Position numbers and translations under genes: made by a program. A DNA stretch of 9,174 bases from Bacillota bacterium (GTDB lineage: Bacteria; Bacillota; Clostridia; Acetivibrionales; JAKOSZ01), in assembly GCA_029776555.1 (NCBI GenBank), contig JAKOSZ010000340.1, positions 1 through 9,174 on the forward strand, written 5' to 3'. Below the pieces are notes generated by a model. It had not been told where the DNA came from, ran no database searches, and saw only the letters and a list, made by a program, of their open reading frames with translations. The number at the start of each line of letters is the position of its first letter. The first letter of the stretch is position 1. Shown here piece by piece: positions 4,926-9,174 of this stretch.

Positions 4926-6659
4926 ATGAAAAAAAAGGACAACTTTCTCGCTGCGTTTTTTAAAAAACTGGCGTATAAAAAGAAGCCGAAAGCCAAGAGT
5001 TTTTATATACCTGAAATCAACGAGCATTCCGGAAACGCAGGTGCCGGCCCTCAAGACCCTGCCGGGGGAGGCGGCGCCAAAAAGGAGGGAAAGGGACAAG
5101 GCAAAAGGTCCCAAAAGGCATCCGGTGCTGCTGCCGTCAGCACCGACATAAATGAGAACCTTGAGTTCATTTCCCAAAGCTTCAACCTGCCCGAAAACGC
5201 TGACATAATCATCCGGCAGTTTACAATAGCCGGCGAAGTCAGGGCTTTTATGGCCTATATTGACGGGCTGGTGAACAAGCAGCTGGTATCCATTTCGATA
5301 TTGAGGCCTGTCCTCTCCCTTAAAAGCGGTGATTTTGAAAGAGGGAAGAAGCTCATCGATTTTATTATAAATAACGTGATAGAGATAAGCGGCGTCAAAA
5401 AATCGGCAAATCCCAGCGACGCCATCTACGGCATACTGGCCGGCAAAACTGCCCTTTACGTAGACGGCTGCGACTCTTACGCCCTGTGCGAAACCCAGAT
5501 GTTCGAAAAAAGAGCCGTAGAAACCCCCCGGGTTGAAAACATAGTGAGGGGGCCCCAGGAAGGCTTTACCGAGGATCTGAAGACAAACGTGGCCCTGTTA
5601 AGGAGGATATTCAGGAACAAGAACCTTGTCTCCGAATACCTGAATGTGGGCTACAGGAACAACATCCAGTGCGCCGTCGTATACGTTAAAGATATAATTA
5701 ACCCCGCTATTGTAAAGGAGATAAAGAGGAGGATAAACAGCATAGATGTGGACGCGGTAATAGGGGACGGTGTGCTGGGACAGCTGATTGAAGATGAAGC
5801 CTGGTCGTTGGTTCCCACAATGCTCACCACCGAGCGCCCGGACAGAACGGCCTACTGCATTGCGGAAGGCAGGGCGGCCATAATAATGGAAGGGTCTCCC
5901 TTTGCCATAATAGTCCCCGTGACCCTCTTCTCCCTTTTGCACAGCCCTGAGGACTTTTTTTTAAAATGGCCTTTTGCCATTCTTTTAAGGTTTATACGCC
6001 TTTTGTCCCTTTTCCTGGCGGCGCTGCTTCCGGCACTGTATATAGCCATCACCACCTTTCACAGGGAGATGATACCTACCGACCTTTTGATTTCAATAAT
6101 TAAGGCCAAGGAAAACGTGCCTTTTCCCACCGTTCTTGAGATACTGCTTATGGAGGTCTCCTTCGAACTGATAAGGGAGGCGGGTGTAAGAATGCCGGGA
6201 ATCGTAGGCCAGACCCTTGGTATCATCGGGGCCCTGATCCTGGGGCAGGCAGCCGTGCAGGCCAATGTGGTGAGTCCCGTGCTTATTATAATAATTGCTG
6301 CTACGGGTCTCGGCAATTTTGCAATTCCCAACTTCGACCTGGCCTTTGCGGTCAGGATATTGAGGTTTATTTTCATCTTTGCGTCGGCAGTGCTGGGTTT
6401 TTACGGCATAACCCTGGTTCTGGTGGCGCTTACGGGAGCAATTGCAAGCATGAAATCTTTCGGGGTGCCCTTTTTATCCACAGCGGCTCCCAGGGTTAGA
6501 AAAAGCTTTGACTCATTTATCATGTGGCCCATCTGGAAACAGGAAATGCGTCCGGATGTTTTGAACCCGTTGGACACAAGGAAACAGGCTCCCATATCCA
6601 GAAAGTGGACTAAAGAGGACCCGGATTCCGGTTACAGGAAGGGTGAGGACGACGCTTAA
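4926..6659 (+). CDS. gerKA: Spore germination receptor A subunit (GerAA/GerKA family)
   Basis: This 577-residue protein is the A subunit of a germinant receptor in the spore inner membrane, which senses nutrients together with the B and C subunits. Residues 1-75 form a basic, Gly/Ala/Lys-rich low-complexity region. Residues 76-320 are the soluble N-terminal domain, including the family signatures GKTALYVDG (173-181), VETPRVENIVRGPQEGFTEDLKTN (198-221) and the TTERPDR stretch (301-307). Hydrophobic segments follow at about 324-340, 355-377, 426-447, 450-466 and 477-505, with HREMIPTDLL (379-388) and GAIASMKSFGVPFLSTAAPR (504-523) as conserved GerA motifs. The C-terminal tail is charged. GAAGG at 4915-4919 precedes the ATG. 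The length is somewhat above the usual 480-550 because of the N-terminal region. The last 17 bp overlap the B gene. The allele name (gerA, gerB or gerK) and the germinant cannot be assigned. Confidence 0.94.
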   Translation: MKKKDNFLAAFFKKLAYKKKPKAKSFYIPEINEHSGNAGAGPQDPAGGGGAKKEGKGQGKRSQKASGAAAVSTDINENLEFISQSFNLPENADIIIRQFTIAGEVRAFMAYIDGLVNKQLVSISILRPVLSLKSGDFERGKKLIDFIINNVIEISGVKKSANPSDAIYGILAGKTALYVDGCDSYALCETQMFEKRAVETPRVENIVRGPQEGFTEDLKTNVALLRRIFRNKNLVSEYLNVGYRNNIQCAVVYVKDIINPAIVKEIKRRINSIDVDAVIGDGVLGQLIEDEAWSLVPTMLTTERPDRTAYCIAEGRAAIIMEGSPFAIIVPVTLFSLLHSPEDFFLKWPFAILLRFIRLLSLFLAALLPALYIAITTFHREMIPTDLLISIIKAKENVPFPTVLEILLMEVSFELIREAGVRMPGIVGQTLGIIGALILGQAAVQANVVSPVLIIIIAATGLGNFAIPNFDLAFAVRILRFIFIFASAVLGFYGITLVLVALTGAIASMKSFGVPFLSTAAPRVRKSFDSFIMWPIWKQEMRPDVLNPLDTRKQAPISRKWTKEDPDSGYRKGEDDA

Positions 6660-7746
6660 AGAAGGAAAGTTTGGCGTCAACGAAGGGGTAAGCCTGGTTA
6701 TTACAGGGATTATCACAAAACTGTTCTATTCAAGCGCTTCTATGTTAGTCAATAGTATGGGGACGGCGGCATGGTACGGGACAATAGTCTCCTGCCTGAC
6801 AACACTGGTTTTTTTCCTTTTGACATGCCTTCTGTTAAAGCGGTTTCCGGGAAAGGACCTTACCGAGATATTTGTTGAAACCTTTGGGGGTGTTTTCGGC
6901 AGGCTGGCGTCCCTTCTTTACTCAGCTTTTATTGTATACTACGTGGCCATGAATTTAAGGGAGTTCACCGATATCATTAAAACTTACATTTTTCCTTTTA
7001 CACCCGTGTCGGTTATTCTGGTGAGTTTTCTCATTGTAGCTTCGTTGCTTGTTTCCCTGGGCCTTGAGGTCATTGCAAGAGTATCGTTGGTGTACCTGTA
7101 TTTTATACTTGGAGGGTTTGTGCTTCTTTTAGCCCTGACTTCTTCCGACTACAACCCTGACCTCATCAAACCTTACCTGGGATACGGGCTGGGCAATACT
7201 TTGCGCGTGAGCTTTTTTAGGAGTTCCGCCTATTCCGAGGTCTTAGCGGTGGCTTTTTTTGCCAAATCGCTGCAGGGCTATCAAAACGTTAAAAAGGCGG
7301 GGATAACAGGTCTTTTGATATCAGGCGGGCTAGCCAGCGTAGTCACACTGCTCTATTTGATGGCCTTTGGCTATGTTGAGGGGAGGGAACCGCTTTCGGG
7401 CTTGTTCCAGCTTTCCAGGATAATATACTTAAGCAGGTTTATTCAAAGGGTTGAACCGGTGTTTATATTCGTGTGGGTGGTTTCCTCGGTAATTACAGTT
7501 TCCATTGCTTTCTACGTCAGCTTAAGCATTTACTGCAAGGTTTTCAACATAAGCAACCATAGACCCCTTATTTTCCTTTTTTCATACCTGATGCTGGCGG
7601 TTTCCATACTGCCGAAGAACATTTCGGAAGTGCTGGATATACACATGATAGTGGTAAGGCAGTACAGCTTTGTCCTAAGCTATGGGCTTATCATCGTTGC
7701 CTTGATTGTATCTCTTGTCTTCAAGAGGAAGGGAGGGAAAGCTTGA
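6643..7746 (+). CDS. gerKB: Spore germination receptor B subunit, permease-like (GerAB/GerKB family)
   Basis: This 367-residue integral membrane protein belongs to the GerAB branch of the APC transporter superfamily and is the likely germinant-binding subunit. About ten hydrophobic helices can be seen (roughly 14-35, 42-66, 86-104, 117-139, 146-166, 187-206, 219-245, 273-298, 308-325 and 341-360). The NLREFTDIIKTYIFPFTP segment (104-121) and the SSAYSEVLAVAFF segment (194-206) fit the family. The only useful in-frame start is GTG 6643, because the next ATG is at codon 34, inside the first helix. AGGAAGG (6636-6642) lies directly against this GTG, which is closer than normal, so translation may depend on ribosomes ending gerKA 17 bp downstream. 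The stop codon overlaps the start of the C gene by 4 bp. Confidence 0.9.
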   Translation: MRTTLKEGKFGVNEGVSLVITGIITKLFYSSASMLVNSMGTAAWYGTIVSCLTTLVFFLLTCLLLKRFPGKDLTEIFVETFGGVFGRLASLLYSAFIVYYVAMNLREFTDIIKTYIFPFTPVSVILVSFLIVASLLVSLGLEVIARVSLVYLYFILGGFVLLLALTSSDYNPDLIKPYLGYGLGNTLRVSFFRSSAYSEVLAVAFFAKSLQGYQNVKKAGITGLLISGGLASVVTLLYLMAFGYVEGREPLSGLFQLSRIIYLSRFIQRVEPVFIFVWVVSSVITVSIAFYVSLSIYCKVFNISNHRPLIFLFSYLMLAVSILPKNISEVLDIHMIVVRQYSFVLSYGLIIVALIVSLVFKRKGGKA

Positions 7747-9071
7747 GTGTGAAGATGGCTAAAGTCTTGGCCCTGCTGGCGATGGCGGCTGTGCTCTCGT
7801 CAATTTTTACCGGTTGCCTCAGCGACGCTCTGGAAGTGGATGACGAGGCTTTTGTCCTGGTGCTTGGGATTGACGAAGCGGTAGGAAACGCCGTCAGGGT
7901 GACCATACAGTACCCCACATATAAAAGGGGAGGGAGCGGCAGCGGAATCCTGGGAGGCGGCGGGGGAGATGAGGGAGGGGGAGGTGTTTCAAGGAGGGAG
8001 TTTGGAGAAGTTGACGGGACCATAGTGACAACCATCGAGGGGCCCACTATTGTTGAGGCAATGGACTTCTTTAACACCTCAATTTCAAGGCGGATTTCCC
8101 TGGCCCACATAAAGCTTCTGGTGGTTTCTGAGAGTGTGGCAAAGCAGGGAATTCGCGATTATATAGACCAGATGGTCAGGTTCATGGAGACCAGCAGGAT
8201 AGTGCAGCTGGTGGTATGCAAAGGCAAAGCGGAGGACTTTATCAGGGAGAACGTTACCTTAACGGGAGAAAGCCCTTCCAAGAACATGGAGCTCATGATT
8301 TTGCAGTCGGAAAACATCGGGCTGTTTCCCCGGGTAACCCTTCCCCAGTTTGAGAGAGACAGCAAATCTCCGTTGAGGAGTTCCTATACCGCCTATGCCG
8401 GGATAAATGACTTTCAGAACCTGGCCGACGGCCCAGCTGCCAGTGAAAAGGTGTTTAAATGGAGATACTTCCCGGGGGAACTTCCAAGACAGGGAGGGGT
8501 AAAGAGGGAGTTCCTGGGCACCGCGGTGTTCAGAGACTACAGGATGGTCGGTGTTTTGGACTCCCTTGAGACCACGTTTTTTTTGCTGGTCAGCCGAAAA
8601 TTTCAAAAAGGCTTTCTTTCGGTAGAGGACATGGACGCTCCCGGGCATGCCATCCTCTTAAGGCTGTACTATGAAGACAGTCCAAAGATCGGGGTTAAGT
8701 TCCAGGGCGATAAAGCCTTTATAGACCTAAAGCTAAAGCTTTCGGCGGATATAGGGGCCATGCGGGGTGAGTCAAACTATGAAAGAATTGACAAGCTGGA
8801 AAAATTAAGCAGGCATATTGAGAGTGTCATAGAAGAAGGGATGAAAAAGATGATAGAGAAGGTCCAAAAGGAGTTTAAAGCAGATATATTCGGATTCGGT
8901 CAAAAGGCGGCGGGCAATTTTCTTACCATCCAGGAATGGGAAAAATATGACTGGGACAGCCGCTTCCCCGAAGCGGAAATAAACGTGGATGTGACGGTGG
9001 ACGTAAGAAGAACCGGCCTTATTTTTAAATCTCACCCGCTTGGCATTAATGCAACCCAGGAAAACCGTTAG
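7743..9071 (+). CDS. gerKC: Spore germination receptor C subunit, lipoprotein (GerAC/GerKC, Ger(x)C family)
   Basis: This 442-residue lipoprotein is anchored to the outer face of the spore inner membrane as part of the receptor. The N-terminus is a short basic start, a hydrophobic core (8-22) and a lipobox IFTGC with the lipidated Cys25; Phe at -3 departs slightly from the usual Leu. Residues 35-200 form the N-terminal domain, containing a Gly-rich loop (63-81) and the conserved RRISLAHIKLLVVSE stretch (116-130). Residues 255-440 form the C-terminal Ger(x)C domain, with a long amphipathic helix around 350-380 (KLEKLSRHIESVIEEGMKKM). I chose TTG 7743 because GGGAGGG (7731-7737) is well spaced for it and TTGA overlaps the gerKB stop; in-frame GTG 7749 and ATG 7755 are alternatives that keep the signal peptide. 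A small membrane-protein gene follows 8 bp later. Confidence 0.92.
   Translation: MSVKMAKVLALLAMAAVLSSIFTGCLSDALEVDDEAFVLVLGIDEAVGNAVRVTIQYPTYKRGGSGSGILGGGGGDEGGGGVSRREFGEVDGTIVTTIEGPTIVEAMDFFNTSISRRISLAHIKLLVVSESVAKQGIRDYIDQMVRFMETSRIVQLVVCKGKAEDFIRENVTLTGESPSKNMELMILQSENIGLFPRVTLPQFERDSKSPLRSSYTAYAGINDFQNLADGPAASEKVFKWRYFPGELPRQGGVKREFLGTAVFRDYRMVGVLDSLETTFFLLVSRKFQKGFLSVEDMDAPGHAILLRLYYEDSPKIGVKFQGDKAFIDLKLKLSADIGAMRGESNYERIDKLEKLSRHIESVIEEGMKKMIEKVQKEFKADIFGFGQKAAGNFLTIQEWEKYDWDSRFPEAEINVDVTVDVRRTGLIFKSHPLGINATQENR
7952..7981 (+). other. G-quadruplex-capable tract inside gerKC
   Basis: Four G-runs (7952-7954, 7962-7966, 7973-7975, 7977-7981) are separated by loops of 7, 6 and 1 nt, meeting the standard G3+N1-7 pattern on the coding strand. 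They encode part of the Gly-rich loop of the C subunit. Folding in DNA or mRNA is possible; whether it matters is unknown, since Gly codons alone favour such patterns. Confidence 0.5.
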
Positions 9072-9079
9072 GGGAGTAG

Positions 9080-9174
9080 ATGGGCGTGAAGCATATACTC
9101 GCATTTATAGTGCTGGTTACGGGTTACTACACTTTTACTTACGCCATAAGCCTCTGGAGGGATGATAAAAACAA
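9080..9174 (+). CDS. Small membrane protein, possible ger D-type subunit (3' end outside window)
   Basis: A frame opens at ATG 9080 and runs off the window end after 31 full codons. The visible peptide has a short basic start (MGVKH), one hydrophobic helix (about residues 6-25) and a charged end SLWRDDKN, which suggests a small membrane protein. GGGGAG at 9071-9076 precedes it by 3 nt; GTG 9086 is an alternative start with better spacing. It begins 8 bp after gerKC on the same strand. Some ger operons carry a fourth gene for a D subunit of about 70-80 residues with two membrane helices (for example in B. subtilis and B. megaterium), and this fits in place and appearance. With only 31 residues visible, the family call is an inference. 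Confidence 0.6.
   Translation, partial: MGVKHILAFIVLVTGYYTFTYAISLWRDDKN

Noticed and set aside
4353..5177. 274-codon minus-strand frame across the P-loop gene, terminator and gerKA start
   Set aside because: It is antisense to two well-supported genes, spans a terminator, and its translation looks like no known family.
8259..8648. 129-codon minus-strand frame inside gerKC
   Set aside because: Antisense to a solid Ger(x)C gene, with no ribosome-binding site or domain.

Overview
The window looks like chromosomal DNA from an endospore-forming member of the Firmicutes, most likely Clostridia. Three things point there: a germinant-receptor operon of the GerA/GerK type, a purL whose glutaminase domain is fused to the C-terminus, and an ApgM-type phosphoglycerate mutase homologue. 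Base composition looks balanced (roughly half G+C by eye) and codon use looks even across the genes. The genus cannot be fixed from this window. There is no IS element, integrase, CRISPR array, rRNA or tRNA gene that I can see.

Layout. (1) 1-552, the 3' end of purL (de novo purine synthesis), followed by two hairpins. (2) 553-865, a 313-bp intergenic region that ends in a textbook MerR-type promoter with a 19-bp spacer. (3) 866-1627, a MerR/TipAL-like regulator with a TipAS drug-sensing C-terminal domain. A strong internal Shine-Dalgarno and ATG at 1191-1207 could give the sensor domain alone, as in Streptomyces tipA. (4) 1642-1689, a long symmetric hairpin between convergent genes. (5) 1701-2924 (minus), a cofactor-independent phosphoglycerate mutase/ApgM homologue. 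(6) 2925-3141, a divergent promoter region. (7) 3142-3906, a TcdA/ThiF-family E1-like enzyme, then 4011-4682, a small P-loop ATPase of unknown role, closed by an intrinsic terminator at 4770-4804. (8) 4926 to the window end, a germination receptor operon: A subunit, B permease-like subunit, C lipoprotein, and the start of a small membrane protein that is probably a D-type accessory subunit.

How the genes work together. The ger genes overlap (17 bp, then 4 bp) and should be translated as a coupled unit whose products form one receptor in the spore inner membrane. The merR-like gene appears autoregulated and stands alone, with no efflux or resistance gene beside it here. tcdA and the P-loop ATPase are codirectional and probably cotranscribed. 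The purL, apgM and ger segments are otherwise independent housekeeping or sporulation units.

The most interesting points are the two-product tipA-like arrangement, the operator and palindromes around its promoter, the G-quadruplex-capable Gly-rich segment of the C subunit gene, and the fourth ger gene cut by the window edge. I see no convincing wholly new system.
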